A stretch of DNA of 64,000 nt, taken from positions 1 through 64,000 of the forward strand of contig DUZS01000008.1 of NCBI GenBank assembly GCA_013349405.1. Direction: 5' to 3'. The DNA is from Desulfuromonadales bacterium (GTDB taxonomy: Bacteria > Desulfobacterota > Desulfuromonadia > Geobacterales > Pseudopelobacteraceae). Below, piece after piece: positions 36,852-46,186 of the stretch. The notes beneath the pieces were generated by a model, which saw nothing but the letters and a program-made list of their open reading frames with translations, searched no databases and was not told where the DNA came from. The translations under genes and the position numbers were made by a program. Numbering within the stretch: position 1 is the stretch's first letter; each line of letters opens with the position of its first letter.

Positions 36852-37463
36852 CTACCCTTTCAGCTTCAATGCAATTCCTGCCACATGCGCCCCCTGATAC
36901 CGGGCACCGGCGAGTTCGTTGTCACTCGGCATACGCTCACCCTGGCCACCGGTAATGGTAGTTGCGCCATACGGTGAACCTCCGGTCAGTTCCGTAACGC
37001 CCATCTGACCGGTAAAGGAGTAGGGCAGACCGACGACAACCATACCGTGGTGAAGCAGTGTCGTGTGAAAATTGAGGATGGTTGATTCCTGGCCGCCATG
37101 CTGGGTAGCGGAACTCGCAAAAACGCTGCCGACCTTGCCGATCAACGCTCCTTTCATCCAGAGTCCCCCGGTGGCATCGAGAAATTGACGCATCTGACCG
37201 CACATGTTGCCGAAGCGGGTCGGTGTGCCGAAGATAATTGCATCGGCTGCAGCCAGATCATCAACAGTAACAACCGGGAGATGAGCCATACTCTTCTGGG
37301 CGTCCAACGCCCCCATCATCCCCAGGACTTCATCCGACAGCGTCTCCGGGACGCGCTTGATGACCGCCTCGCACCCTTCAATCTGACGTACCCCTTCCGC
37401 TACCGCCCCAGCCATTTTGTAGATATGTCCATACATGCTGTACTGCACGATGAGAACGTTCAT
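36852..37463 (-). CDS. wrbA: NAD(P)H:quinone oxidoreductase, WrbA type
   Basis: A 203-residue flavodoxin-like enzyme reducing quinones by two electrons, which limits semiquinone stress. The FMN phosphate loop is [12 protein letters not shown] near the N-terminus. The WrbA features [18 protein letters not shown] and [14 protein letters not shown] follow, and the tail has [10 protein letters not shown]. It sits next to the marR-yceI pair on the same strand, with 90 bases between. Confidence 0.93.
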   Translation of the reverse strand: MNVLIVQYSMYGHIYKMAGAVAEGVRQIEGCEAVIKRVPETLSDEVLGMMGALDAQKSMAHLPVVTVDDLAAADAIIFGTPTRFGNMCGQMRQFLDATGGLWMKGALIGKVGSVFASSATQHGGQESTILNFHTTLLHHGMVVVGLPYSFTGQMGVTELTGGSPYGATTITGGQGERMPSDNELAGARYQGAHVAGIALKLKG

Positions 37464-37499
37464 AACTTCCTCCTCCTTTGCTGCTATTCAGTCATCTTG

Positions 37500-37544
37500 C
37501 CGGGCAAGTCGGGAGTGCGCGAATCTCTGTTCCGACTTACCCGG
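37500..37544. terminator. Hairpin downstream of yceI-like gene
   Basis: CCGGGCAAGTCGG pairs with CCGACTTACCCGG over 12 of 13 positions. It lies just past the stop of the minus-strand yceI-like gene. On the plus strand a T-rich tract follows; on the minus strand none does, so terminator function is uncertain. Confidence 0.5.
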
Positions 37545-37553
37545 TATACTCTT

Positions 37554-38144
37554 CTATTTTTTGATCATTTCTATTTCGAGTGTGATTGTTACCTCTTCTC
37601 CTACGGCAACTCCTCCGGTCTCCAACGCCTTGTTCCAGACCAGGCCGAAATCCTTGCGGTTAATCTTGGTGGTGGCAGTTGCACCACGACGGATGTTACC
37701 CCAGGGATCTTTGCTTTCTTTCGAGGGACCTTCGACATCAAGCACCACCTGCTTGGTCACACCATGCAGCGTCAAGTCTCCCGTCACTTTCAGGGTATCC
37801 TTCCCGGCCTTGGCTACTTTCTTTGAGACAAAGGTCATTGTCGGAAATTTGGCAACATCAAAGAAGTCGGCGCTGCGCAGATGCTCGTCACGCTTCTGGA
37901 CATTCGTGTTGATGGAATTGGTGTCGATACTGACTTCAACTTTTGATTTGGTGATGTCTTTGTCGTCAATCTCAACGGTGCCGATCAATTTCTCGAAACT
38001 GCCTTTCACATTGGACACCATCAAGTGACGAACTTTGAAACCGACATTTGAGTGGTCCGGGTCGATGGTCCAGGTTTGTGCAAAGGCAAAAGCCGGCAGT
38101 GCCAGAGCGATAATGGTGCAGATGGATGTGATAAACTTTCTCAT
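37554..38144 (-). CDS. YceI-family periplasmic protein
   Basis: A 196-residue exported protein (signal ending ALPAFAFA) with the YceI lipocalin-like core WTIDPDHSNVGFKVRHLMVSNVKG at its mature start, then VEVSIDTNSINTN, DLTLHGVTKQVVLDVE and the closing EVTITLEIEMIKK. The family binds polyprenoid or isoprenoid-like lipids. GGAGAA precedes the ATG at 38144, and the start overlaps the marR stop (ATGA), so it is co-translated with and probably controlled by that regulator. Confidence 0.92.
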   Translation of the reverse strand: MRKFITSICTIIALALPAFAFAQTWTIDPDHSNVGFKVRHLMVSNVKGSFEKLIGTVEIDDKDITKSKVEVSIDTNSINTNVQKRDEHLRSADFFDVAKFPTMTFVSKKVAKAGKDTLKVTGDLTLHGVTKQVVLDVEGPSKESKDPWGNIRRGATATTKINRKDFGLVWNKALETGGVAVGEEVTITLEIEMIKK

Positions 38145-38587
38145 GGTAGTTCTCCTTTTATTCCCAGTTTTTTGCACAGGTTTCCCAGTACTTCCTGCTC
38201 GCTTTCGGAAAGCGAAGCCATTTCAGTAACGATAGATGCTTCAACATCGGTAAAAACAGTGGTAATCAGCTTTAGACCGGTTTCAGTGAGGTGGATGGTT
38301 AAATAGCGCCGGTCTTCACAGTCTCGCTCCCGACGCACCAGGCCTGTTTTCTCAAGATTATCAATGACCAGGGTGATATTGCCGGTGCTCTTAAGAATTT
38401 TTGTGGCAATGTCCTTCTGACACAGAGGACCTTTGTGATAAAGCGCTTCCAGCACACCAAACTGGCTGATGGTGAGTTTTGGTGCCGCCAGAACCCGGTG
38501 AACCCTGGTAGTTACGGATTCAGCAGCCCTCATCAGTTTGGTATAAGTATTAAGAGCCCGGTATTTCGGGTTAGCTGACGTTTTCAT
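38141..38587 (-). CDS. MarR-family transcriptional regulator
   Basis: A 148-residue winged-helix protein. The recognition region is QKDIATKILKSTGNITLVIDNLEKTGLVRRERDCEDRRYLTIHLTETG, with the DRR wing motif of MarR proteins. It heads an operon with the YceI-like gene and possibly wrbA, suggesting a response to quinones or other lipophilic compounds; the ligand is unknown. Confidence 0.92.
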   Translation of the reverse strand: MKTSANPKYRALNTYTKLMRAAESVTTRVHRVLAAPKLTISQFGVLEALYHKGPLCQKDIATKILKSTGNITLVIDNLEKTGLVRRERDCEDRRYLTIHLTETGLKLITTVFTDVEASIVTEMASLSESEQEVLGNLCKKLGIKGELP

Positions 38588-38618
38588 GAAACAACCTGCT
38601 TTGGCTTGATGTCTTATT

Positions 38619-38657
38619 GTTTAATATTAAACTATATATTTTGACATAAACTGTCAA
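38619..38657 (-). promoter_or_regulatory. marR promoter and palindromic operator
   Basis: On the minus strand TTGACA (38652-38657) and TAGTTT (38629-38634) are 17 bases apart. A perfect palindrome GTTTAATATTAAAC (38619-38632) overlaps the -10 side and fits a MarR dimer. TTGACA-n5-TGTCAA (38641-38657) is a second palindrome over the -35. Confidence 0.6.
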
Positions 38658-38669
38658 GTACTTTTTTTG

Positions 38670-38706
38670 ATAGCGGACACTATCGCTAAATGACTTAAGT
38701 CATTTA
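38670..38706. repeat. Stacked palindromes between marR and the ATPase gene
   Basis: GATAG-n6-CTATC lies near 38670-38685, and TAAATGACTT/AAGTCATTTA at 38687-38706 is a perfect 20-base palindrome. They could be an operator pair for the divergent ATPase gene or a transcription barrier. Confidence 0.6.
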
Positions 38707-38786
38707 GGCGAAAACCGTTTCAAAATTCCCAATAATTGGCACTTTTCAACTTGTACTGCCAAATAAATGATGTTATTTTGCAGTCC

Positions 38787-40025
38787 ATGCTAACAACTGC
38801 CATACAACAACACAAATTAGAGCGTGACCGCACACTGGCGGCAACGACTATTCCCCGTGAATTATTGAACAAGACGCTACCGCAGATGGAGAGTAGCCTG
38901 ATCAAGGTCATTACCGGGCCGCGCCGCGCCGGTAAATCGGTCTTTGCCTTCCAACTGTTGCACGGACGTGACTTCGGCTACGTCAACTTTGACGATGAAC
39001 GGTTGACCGGACTGGCCGATTTTGATGAACTGATGCGTTCAGTGGTTGCCGTCTATGGGGCGGTGACAACGCTACTGTTCGATGAAATCCAGAATGTCCC
39101 GTCATGGGAGTTGATAGTCAACCGATTGCAGCGAAATGGATTCAATCTGGTCATCACCGGCTCCAACGCACACCTGCTCAGCCGCGAGCTCGGCACCCAT
39201 CTGACCGGGCGCTACCTGGAGTTCCGCCTGCTCCCTTTTTCGTTTCGCGAATACCTGGCCGCCAAGGATGCCGACCCGGCGGATGAGCCGATGGTTCAGC
39301 ATCACTTTACCGCATGGCTCCACACCGGCGGCTACCCCGAAGTGGTGGTCAACAATATATCCCTTGAAACCTATCTTCCGACCCTGTTCGACAGCATCCT
39401 GTTCAAGGATATTGTCCGGCGCTACCGGGTTAAATATCCGCAAAAAATTCACGAACTGGCCCATTATCTCACGACCAATCATTCATGTGAGTATACCTGC
39501 AACGCTCTCAAGGGTGCGCTCGGCTTCCGCAGCGTCCATACGGTTGAGAATTATGTCGCCTACCTGGCGGAATCATTTCTCTTCTTTCCGGTGGAACGGT
39601 ATTCCACGAAGCTTAAGGAATTGCTGAAAGCACCGCGCAAGGGGTACGCCATTGACCTCGGGCTGATCGAGGCGATCAAATTCAAGCAGCAGCCTGACAC
39701 CGGACGTTTGCTGGAAAACGCCGTGGCGATCGAATTGTTCCGCCAGAGAGCTGATTTCTACTCCTACAAGAGTGCCAGCGGCAAGGAGACGGATTTCGTC
39801 ATCCGCACCGGCATCACCACCAGCGAGCTGATCCAGGTGACTCTCGAAACCACTTCACCCAAAACACTGAAACGGGAGATGAGCGGCATACTGGCCGCTG
39901 CACGTGATTTGTCATGTTCACAGCTCACGGTATTGACCGGCAATGAGACCTGGGAGAAGAGTGATGATGGCCTGACTGTCAGGGCGTTGCCGGTCTGGAA
40001 GTGGTTGCTGACGTGTAAGAGATAA
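38787..40025 (+). CDS. AAA ATPase with DUF4143 domain
   Basis: A 412-residue protein with Walker A GPRRAGKS at 44-51, a Walker B-like LLFDEIQNV, then the C-terminal DUF4143 pattern DIVRRYRVKYPQKI and GKETDFVI near residue 345, which resembles the nuclease-like fold of that family. These ATPases are widespread, often mobile, and of unknown role. The frame is open to TTG 38736, but ATG 38787 starts the homologous part. It stands alone between two regulatory blocks. Confidence 0.82.
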   Translation: MLTTAIQQHKLERDRTLAATTIPRELLNKTLPQMESSLIKVITGPRRAGKSVFAFQLLHGRDFGYVNFDDERLTGLADFDELMRSVVAVYGAVTTLLFDEIQNVPSWELIVNRLQRNGFNLVITGSNAHLLSRELGTHLTGRYLEFRLLPFSFREYLAAKDADPADEPMVQHHFTAWLHTGGYPEVVVNNISLETYLPTLFDSILFKDIVRRYRVKYPQKIHELAHYLTTNHSCEYTCNALKGALGFRSVHTVENYVAYLAESFLFFPVERYSTKLKELLKAPRKGYAIDLGLIEAIKFKQQPDTGRLLENAVAIELFRQRADFYSYKSASGKETDFVIRTGITTSELIQVTLETTSPKTLKREMSGILAAARDLSCSQLTVLTGNETWEKSDDGLTVRALPVWKWLLTCKR

Positions 40026-40104
40026 CAACCGGAAAATTTTTCATCATTGTTCAGGAAAAGCGGCAGGACGAGTTTAGGATAAATATGCAAAAGAGGAGGT
40101 ACAG

Positions 40105-40263
40105 ATGGCTTTTGCCGACAGCATACGTAAATGGCTCTGGAGTGGGTCTGGAATTCTTCTGGATGAGTTATCAGAACGAGACGAGAAAATGGCAGCGGAA
40201 TTGGGTGAGTTGAAGAAGCTGGTGCGGCGTCAAGGAATCCAGAAGGACGTTATTTATGACTGA
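40105..40263 (+). CDS. Small uncharacterised protein (52 residues)
   Basis: ATG at 40105 follows an excellent AGGAGG at six bases. The product begins MAFADSIRKWLWSGSG and continues as a charged helix (DELSERDEKMAAELGELKKLV) to VIYD. The N-terminus looks amphipathic and the rest coiled-coil-like. I do not recognise it. No promoter or partner gene is evident. Confidence 0.6.
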   Translation: MAFADSIRKWLWSGSGILLDELSERDEKMAAELGELKKLVRRQGIQKDVIYD

Positions 40264-40493
40264 TGAAGGAGTATATTAGTTCTCAAAACATATGCGGTGA
40301 TACCGCGAAAAGTAAAAAATGCCCCGGATTTCTCAGACCGAATCCGCGACGCTAAAATTTTCCGCTTCCAAGCAACCCCCCTTGTACTTCATAGCATTTT
40401 CAATGAATCGTGAATCACGTCCTTAACAATATCTACTTCTTAATCCATGTGCCCCCCTATACGCGTAAAACGGTTTCTATTTTGATATCAAGT

Positions 40494-40994
40494 TCAGCGC
40501 TTTTTCCGTCTGAATTCCCAGGGGGGCTGGGGATTTGATTCTCTCCATAACCCGGTACGGCGTGACCGGGCGCGGTTCTCAGCACCGATATACTGTGACT
40601 CGTATGCTCCCTGAAGATACTGGCGATACGCCCACGCCATCCCTTCTTCAGCCATCTCACGGTTGATATCTCTTCCTGCATAGCGAATGACCCCCACGGC
40701 CCGCTTGTACTGGTCAACATCAATAATCTCCGCCGTTACCCGCCGCCCCATGATCTTGTACATCAATGTGCGCTTCGAGACATCGCCATACGGCTGTCCC
40801 GGCTTGTCAGGCTTCTTTGTCTCCGGCGCATCAATACCGTACAGGCGTACTTTTAAGCGGCTCTCTTCCCGGGTCGCCAACAGAATCGTATCGCCATCAT
40901 AGACCGCCTTTACCATCCCTTCGATGACTCTTCCAGCATACGCGGAGCAGGTCAGCAGCAGTATCTGTAGTACGGTAAAAAGAAAAACTCTCAT
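40494..40994 (-). CDS. Secreted thermonuclease-like (SNase) protein
   Basis: A 166-residue exported nuclease with a signal ending CSAYA (about residue 20). SNase motifs DGDT (33-36), YGIDAPE (52-58), YKRAVGVI and RRTGLW are present, so the Arg/Asp/Glu catalytic set looks intact. Ca-dependent hydrolysis of DNA and RNA is expected for the family. The ATG directly follows the U32 peptidase stop codon, so the two form an operon. Confidence 0.9.
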   Translation of the reverse strand: MRVFLFTVLQILLLTCSAYAGRVIEGMVKAVYDGDTILLATREESRLKVRLYGIDAPETKKPDKPGQPYGDVSKRTLMYKIMGRRVTAEIIDVDQYKRAVGVIRYAGRDINREMAEEGMAWAYRQYLQGAYESQYIGAENRARSRRTGLWRESNPQPPWEFRRKKR

Positions 40995-43442
40995 TCAGAT
41001 CAGCTCCGCTGCATAATTGAATTCTGTTGTGCCCGCAAGCTCCCGACCGGATTTAAAGGCGGCGATAATTTCACCCCACCGCTCTCGCGGTTCCTCACCC
41101 AGATCGATCACAAACGAACTGCACCCTTTCTGCCGTAGTTCACCGTGGCGTGCTGTCAGCGAGAAGGGCAGTGACGAGGTGATCGTCTGCAGGCCGTCAT
41201 GGCTGGTGACCCGGTAGGTCTCGCCACGGTCGGAGCGAAGCGGGGTATTGGCATGCACGTCTTTAATGCGGATTTTCGTGGTCATAACCGGCAGCGGTGA
41301 ATAGACCACCACCCGGCGTTCGACGTCGATTCCGGCACCCAGTACGTCGGCAAGATTGACGCTGTCATCCTCCAGATAGAGCGTTGCTGATGTGGCGCCA
41401 AGCTCATGCCACGCCGCCAGCGCCTGGCTGTTGAGCGAAAAACAACGGTGCCAGGTGGATATCTGCAGACCCTCAAAACCACGGAACAACTCAAAGTGAG
41501 ACAGATTTGCCGCTTCAAAACGGCGGAATCCGGCACCATAGAGAGTGCGGATGGTGTCACGATAGAGCGGGATATCGCGATCAAAGAGCATGAACGGCAG
41601 CTGCCAGATAATGTTTTCTTCAAAGCCGCGCATGCGCGGCACTGCCGAGGCGAGCTGGTGAATGGTCGCTTTTGAGAGCGGCAGCAGCGTTGCATCAGCG
41701 CCGTTCTGGAGCGGAAAGCGCCACTCTTTCGGCTCATCAATAACAACGGCCAGCGTTTCGCGTGGAGCAGGACGCCGTGCTGCCGTACGGACAATTTCCA
41801 ACTCCTTCAGCGCCCCTTTTCGGGCAGATGAAAGTTGTTCGCGGAAAACAGCCGAAGATGCTTCGAACAGCTGCTGATAAAAACGGCGGCGCAGATCCTT
41901 GAACAGTGCCGAAGGAATCAGTACGGCGGGGAAATCGGGGGCGGTCAGAGACTCAAGCTTGAACGGGGTCTCGCCGCATTTCGCAAACTGGCCGGTCAGC
42001 ACCGCCTGCATGTCGCCGCTGCGCGCCGGTTCCAGCGGGCCAAGCGGGAAACTGAACTCATGCTGATACCCGGATACGGAAGCGGAGATACAAAGAATAA
42101 CTCCCCCTCCCTTGACGGGAGGGGGTTGGTGGGTGGGTGATGCAGTGGCTAAGAAACTGGTGATATCTTCTCCAACAGGAATCAATTTCAACGTCAGACG
42201 GCACGGCAGCTTATCACCCTGCCCCCCCTCAAGCCTGCGCAGACAGGCGTTGTCACTCAAGGTGTACGCCTCTTTGGATGACACCTTATAAATCGAATCT
42301 CCGGCTGAGAAGCTAAACGGGGTCTCAACCTCAACCAGGCTTCCCGCCGGAGCCTCCATGCATTTTTTGCGATTGACAAACAGCTCGCGCACGGTCCAGG
42401 CCTGGCCGGCCATATCGCTTTTGGGCTGCGCCCGCAGGCGATCCCCGACGTGCAGCGCATCTCTCGTTTCAAAAACCAGGCTTTTCCCTTTGATGCTCTT
42501 GATCTGGCCGATAAAACGTCCGGTCCCCCCCTTCTGCCAGGGGTTGGCGATGTCATCAGGCTGCTGTGACGCCAGAAAACCTTTGGTCGGCGTGCGTCCA
42601 AAAGAATATTTCAGTATCCCCTTGGCAGCGGTCAACGCTTCTTTATGTGACGCGGCAGGCGCATCGAGCACGGTGCGGTACGCTTCGACCACCGAGGCGA
42701 CGTATTCCGCCGATTTCATCCGCCCCTCAATTTTGAGCGACTTCACCCCCGCCTTGACCAGATCAGGAATCATATCGATAGCCGACAGGTCGCTCGTGGA
42801 AAAGTAGTGTCCCTCTTTGCCGCGATGGTTGTAGAGACGGCGGCAGGGCTGGGCGCAGCGGCCGCGATTGCCGCTATGGCCACCGAGCAGTGATGAGAAG
42901 AAGCATTGTCCCGAAATGGAAAAACAGAGGGCGCCATGAACGAAGCATTCAATCTCCACCGGAGACGAAGCGGCTATGGCTGCAATTTCATCGACCGCCA
43001 GTTCGCGCGCCAGAACGGCCCGCTGGAAACCGAGCTGTTCCAGCATTTTGACCCCTGGCGTATTATGGATCGTCATCTGGGTTGACGCATGCAGGGGTAT
43101 CGAGGGGAAATGATTACGGATCAGCCGTGCCACCGCCAGATCCTGCAGAATCACCCCATCAACGCGCATTCCCGCCAGGGCTGCCAGGGTGTCAACAAGC
43201 TGCGGCAGCTCCTTTTCCTTCACCAGGGTATTAAGCGTGATGTAAATCTTCCGGTTCTGGCCATGGGCATAGGCAAGCATCCGCTCCATCTGCGCCAGCG
43301 TGAAATTTTTGGCCCGCGCCCGGGCAGAAAAATCCTGCAGACCGGCATAGACCGCATCGGCGCCTTTTTCGAGAGCGGCAAAGAAGGATTCAAGAGAACC
43401 GGCGGGAGCGAGGAGTTCCGGTTTTGTGTGCTGCATTGTCAT
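40995..43442 (-). CDS. U32-family peptidase/hydroxylase-like protein with an inserted repeat
   Basis: An 815-residue U32 protein. It starts TKPELLAPAGSLESFFAAL, the usual N-terminus, and carries the U32 signature CFVHGALCFSISGQC plus CxxPC-type cysteines (GRCAQPCR) that can hold an iron-sulfur cluster. Large U32 members include RlhA, which hydroxylates 23S rRNA, so peptidase activity is not assured. I set the start at ATG 43442 (GAGGTA upstream). About residues 433-446 (PTHQPPPVKGG) come from a palindromic GC-rich insertion that keeps the frame. It is followed directly by the SNase gene. Confidence 0.85.
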   Translation of the reverse strand: MTMQHTKPELLAPAGSLESFFAALEKGADAVYAGLQDFSARARAKNFTLAQMERMLAYAHGQNRKIYITLNTLVKEKELPQLVDTLAALAGMRVDGVILQDLAVARLIRNHFPSIPLHASTQMTIHNTPGVKMLEQLGFQRAVLARELAVDEIAAIAASSPVEIECFVHGALCFSISGQCFFSSLLGGHSGNRGRCAQPCRRLYNHRGKEGHYFSTSDLSAIDMIPDLVKAGVKSLKIEGRMKSAEYVASVVEAYRTVLDAPAASHKEALTAAKGILKYSFGRTPTKGFLASQQPDDIANPWQKGGTGRFIGQIKSIKGKSLVFETRDALHVGDRLRAQPKSDMAGQAWTVRELFVNRKKCMEAPAGSLVEVETPFSFSAGDSIYKVSSKEAYTLSDNACLRRLEGGQGDKLPCRLTLKLIPVGEDITSFLATASPTHQPPPVKGGGVILCISASVSGYQHEFSFPLGPLEPARSGDMQAVLTGQFAKCGETPFKLESLTAPDFPAVLIPSALFKDLRRRFYQQLFEASSAVFREQLSSARKGALKELEIVRTAARRPAPRETLAVVIDEPKEWRFPLQNGADATLLPLSKATIHQLASAVPRMRGFEENIIWQLPFMLFDRDIPLYRDTIRTLYGAGFRRFEAANLSHFELFRGFEGLQISTWHRCFSLNSQALAAWHELGATSATLYLEDDSVNLADVLGAGIDVERRVVVYSPLPVMTTKIRIKDVHANTPLRSDRGETYRVTSHDGLQTITSSLPFSLTARHGELRQKGCSSFVIDLGEEPRERWGEIIAAFKSGRELAGTTEFNYAAELI
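42103..42143. repeat. GC-rich palindromic repeat inside the U32 gene
   Basis: CCCCCTCCC-TTGAC-GGGAGGGGG is a perfect nine-base-arm palindrome (42103-42125), followed by GTTGGTGGGTGGGTGA. It has the look of a dispersed GC-rich repeat. Read on the minus strand it codes HQPPPVKGGG, out of character with the flanking protein. Confidence 0.75.
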
Positions 43443-43511
43443 GAATAGTACCTCGATTTGAAAACGGTCAATCTTGTGGTGCCTGACTCCAGGCCATACT
43501 CCACACACGGT

Positions 43512-46130
43512 TCAGCCTTTTACAATTCCGCCAAGTTCAGATTGCCAATCCTTCTGATATACCAAGGCGCAGTTGACGGTGGTCTGCGGGTTATAGACCA
43601 GTTCCAGCTCACCAACACGTGTAGCGTTCTCCCAACTGAATGAGCCTGAACAGAGTTCCAGGAGTTTTTTCTTGTACTCGGTGTCGTTATTTCCGGCCAG
43701 GTGGTCACCTTTCGTTTCCACGATCATTACCCGCTCGACTCCCCCCTCTGCAGACAGGGCAAAGATAAAGTCCGGGTAGATTTTCGGTTTGCGCCATCCT
43801 TGCACTCCGTACTGTCGCTTGGCAACGTTGCGATGCCACCAGCGAACAGCTGCATCACTGTCAAGGTAACAGGCAACCTGTTGTTCATACTCGTTGAAGT
43901 CATCCCGATAGGCCGGGGCAAAGAGGCTCTGTTTGACGATCTGGCCGTCATCACGCCGTAGCTCCTGGCTATTGGCTGCCCGGTCAGTCGGCATGGTATC
44001 CGGCATGCGCCAGTTTTGGCCATCGGTTCGCAGACGAAACTGTACGAACCCTGCCGCAACATCTGACGTAAATAGCTCTTCGGCCAATTTATCCCGAGCA
44101 GCTTGGAGGGTCTTACGCAGCTCTTCAATGATATGAGATTGACGTTGGCCCAATGCCTCACCCTCAAGACCGGCAGATTTGAGGTGCTCTAAGGCTTCAG
44201 CCACTATTTGTCTCGCCCGCCATGGATTTGGCACAATATCCACGATCGAACGAACGACGTAGACCGGATCAAAAGCCTCAAGTTCCGGCCGGATTTCACC
44301 TTCTGTCTTGGTGATGAAGTCCTTGTCTGTCAGATCATCCTTGAGACCGATCCGTATTGTTCGGGCACTCGCTGTGGTGGTTATCTTTTTTACCCGCTCG
44401 GCAAAGGCACTGTCAGGTGTCAGTTGTTCCCATGGCAGTCGCAGCAGGATGTCCTGCTCATAGTCGAATGGTCGCACATCGGCGCCACCCACCCTGTTGA
44501 CTTGTGGCAGATAGATTTTCGTGGTGCGGAACTCATCCCGGCGGTTGATCGTGCGCGGCTCGGGGCGTTTCGCTCCATCCCCTTTGTACTCCCGGATCTG
44601 GTCTGCCAGATCAGCCATACCATCTTGTTCCAGTCCAGCTTTGACGGCATCAATCACCTCGCGCGTTGAAGCGTGGTGGCAGATCACATAACACTCGTCC
44701 AGGGCGTCGATCCCGGTTTTGATTGTATTGGGCTGACGGAGTATTCTCCCGACCAACTGTGTCAAGGCGCTTTTGTTTGTTGTTGCCGCCAAGGCGCACA
44801 GGACGTAGGCAAAAGGGCAGTCCCACCCTTCCTGCAGCGCTTGCTTGGTGATAATGAAACGCACCTGGCAGGTTTTACTCAAAAGATCGATATTCTCCGG
44901 GTCTTTCAGCTCATTCTTTTCAGCCGTCTTTTCGGCAATCTCATTTTCGCTTACTCCCAGGGTCAGCAGATACTCCCGCACCTCTGCCGCGTGGATGAGG
45001 CCACTCTCCCGCTGATCCTTGCCGGTTCGCTCCACCTGGATCAGGGCGATAGGGCGAATATAGCGGCTCGTTTCACTTTGCAGCCGTTCGGCTTCGCGTT
45101 GCAGGTCATTCAGCCGTTCGAGGCTTTCCCGCAGACAGTCCCGCCACTCTTCGCCGCCATGCACGGTCACGTTGAGCGGCAGCTTGATCATTCCTTCCCG
45201 ATCCAGCTCTTTTCCCCGTACATCCACCAGCCAGTTGCTGTACATGGGTGGAATGTCTTTGGGGCGATCCTTGGGGGTTGCCGACAGCTCCAGCACAAAA
45301 CTCGGATTCAAGCCGTACAGCGTGTTTAAAGCCAGTTTGGAGTATCCTTTGTGCCCTTCGTCCAGCACCACAATCGGCTGGATAGAACGGAGGACGTTGC
45401 CGAGAGAATCTTTGACGATTACCCCCATCTCCTCCCTGTTACCGTACACATCAAGATTCGGTACGTTCAGCAGTTCCTGATGATGTGCAAGATAATCATC
45501 CGTCACAGGAAAAAAACCGTGGACATTGCCCCGATCGCGGAAGATGCGCAGGGTTTCCTGAGTCTCCCGGTTTGCCGACTGGAGCATCAGTAGCATTACG
45601 CAGAGGTGGCTTTCAACATCCCGCTTGTTGAGCGGGTCGTTTTTCTCCAGGATTTTGACCCGTCCGGCGGCGGCCTTGTCCAGTTGCTGGCGATTAGGGT
45701 GATTACGGTTGCACAGTGCCCTCTTGGTCTGGCTGTAGATGGATTCGTTCGGCACAATCCAGAGAACAAAGCCGTAATTGCTGTCGATATATTTGGACAT
45801 GATGCGGGATACGGCGTTCGCCGCCAGGATGGTTTTACCACCACCAGTGGGGACTTTGAGGGCAATTGAGGGGACCGGGCGACCAACTCCGTCTATGCGA
45901 GGGCTGAAGGGAATAGCGTGTCGAACCGGAGGTAGGGGCGTATTGCAATACGCCCCTACGCGCATCTTCTCCCACGCCCTTTCGGTGAAATCGGGCAGCG
46001 GAAGGTCGAGGTCGGGATTCTCCTGTTTGAGCGCTGCAATCTTCAGATAATTTGCCTGACTGGACTTCAATTCATCCAGATAGCTGTCAAGGGTATCAAG
46101 TACCCGTTGCTGGAAATCTTTGAGCTCCAT
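43512..46130 (-). CDS. res: Type III restriction endonuclease subunit Res
   Basis: An 872-residue DEAD-like helicase plus nuclease. Visible motifs are Walker A VPTGGGKT (93-100), DEGH (257-260), SAT (motif III), QLVGRILRQP (motif VI) and a C-terminal YPDF...VETKG nuclease core near residues 795-815. With the Mod subunit it would cut DNA at two unmodified sites after translocation. Residues 58-66 (VGAYCNTPL) are coded by an inserted 28-base palindrome in a linker just before the helicase. The catalytic motifs look intact. It is downstream of mod and separated from it by a small gene and a RAYT gene. Confidence 0.93.
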   Translation of the reverse strand: MELKDFQQRVLDTLDSYLDELKSSQANYLKIAALKQENPDLDLPLPDFTERAWEKMRVGAYCNTPLPPVRHAIPFSPRIDGVGRPVPSIALKVPTGGGKTILAANAVSRIMSKYIDSNYGFVLWIVPNESIYSQTKRALCNRNHPNRQQLDKAAAGRVKILEKNDPLNKRDVESHLCVMLLMLQSANRETQETLRIFRDRGNVHGFFPVTDDYLAHHQELLNVPNLDVYGNREEMGVIVKDSLGNVLRSIQPIVVLDEGHKGYSKLALNTLYGLNPSFVLELSATPKDRPKDIPPMYSNWLVDVRGKELDREGMIKLPLNVTVHGGEEWRDCLRESLERLNDLQREAERLQSETSRYIRPIALIQVERTGKDQRESGLIHAAEVREYLLTLGVSENEIAEKTAEKNELKDPENIDLLSKTCQVRFIITKQALQEGWDCPFAYVLCALAATTNKSALTQLVGRILRQPNTIKTGIDALDECYVICHHASTREVIDAVKAGLEQDGMADLADQIREYKGDGAKRPEPRTINRRDEFRTTKIYLPQVNRVGGADVRPFDYEQDILLRLPWEQLTPDSAFAERVKKITTTASARTIRIGLKDDLTDKDFITKTEGEIRPELEAFDPVYVVRSIVDIVPNPWRARQIVAEALEHLKSAGLEGEALGQRQSHIIEELRKTLQAARDKLAEELFTSDVAAGFVQFRLRTDGQNWRMPDTMPTDRAANSQELRRDDGQIVKQSLFAPAYRDDFNEYEQQVACYLDSDAAVRWWHRNVAKRQYGVQGWRKPKIYPDFIFALSAEGGVERVMIVETKGDHLAGNNDTEYKKKLLELCSGSFSWENATRVGELELVYNPQTTVNCALVYQKDWQSELGGIVKG
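45932..45959. repeat. 28-bp REP-like palindrome, copy in res
   Basis: GTAGGGGCGTATT...AATACGCCCCTAC, a perfect 28-base palindrome (central dinucleotide GC). On the minus strand it codes VGAYCNTPL in res. Confidence 0.95.
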
Positions 46131-46140
46131 TTATTCCCCC

Positions 46141-46186
46141 GTAGGGGCGTATTGCAATACGCCCCTACAATCCAATACGCCCCTAC
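46141..46186. repeat. 28-bp palindrome plus half copy between res and RAYT gene
   Basis: A full copy at 46141-46168 is followed by a half copy CAATACGCCCCTAC at 46173-46186. The outer end of the half copy supplies the TAG stop codon of the RAYT gene on the minus strand. Confidence 0.95.
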
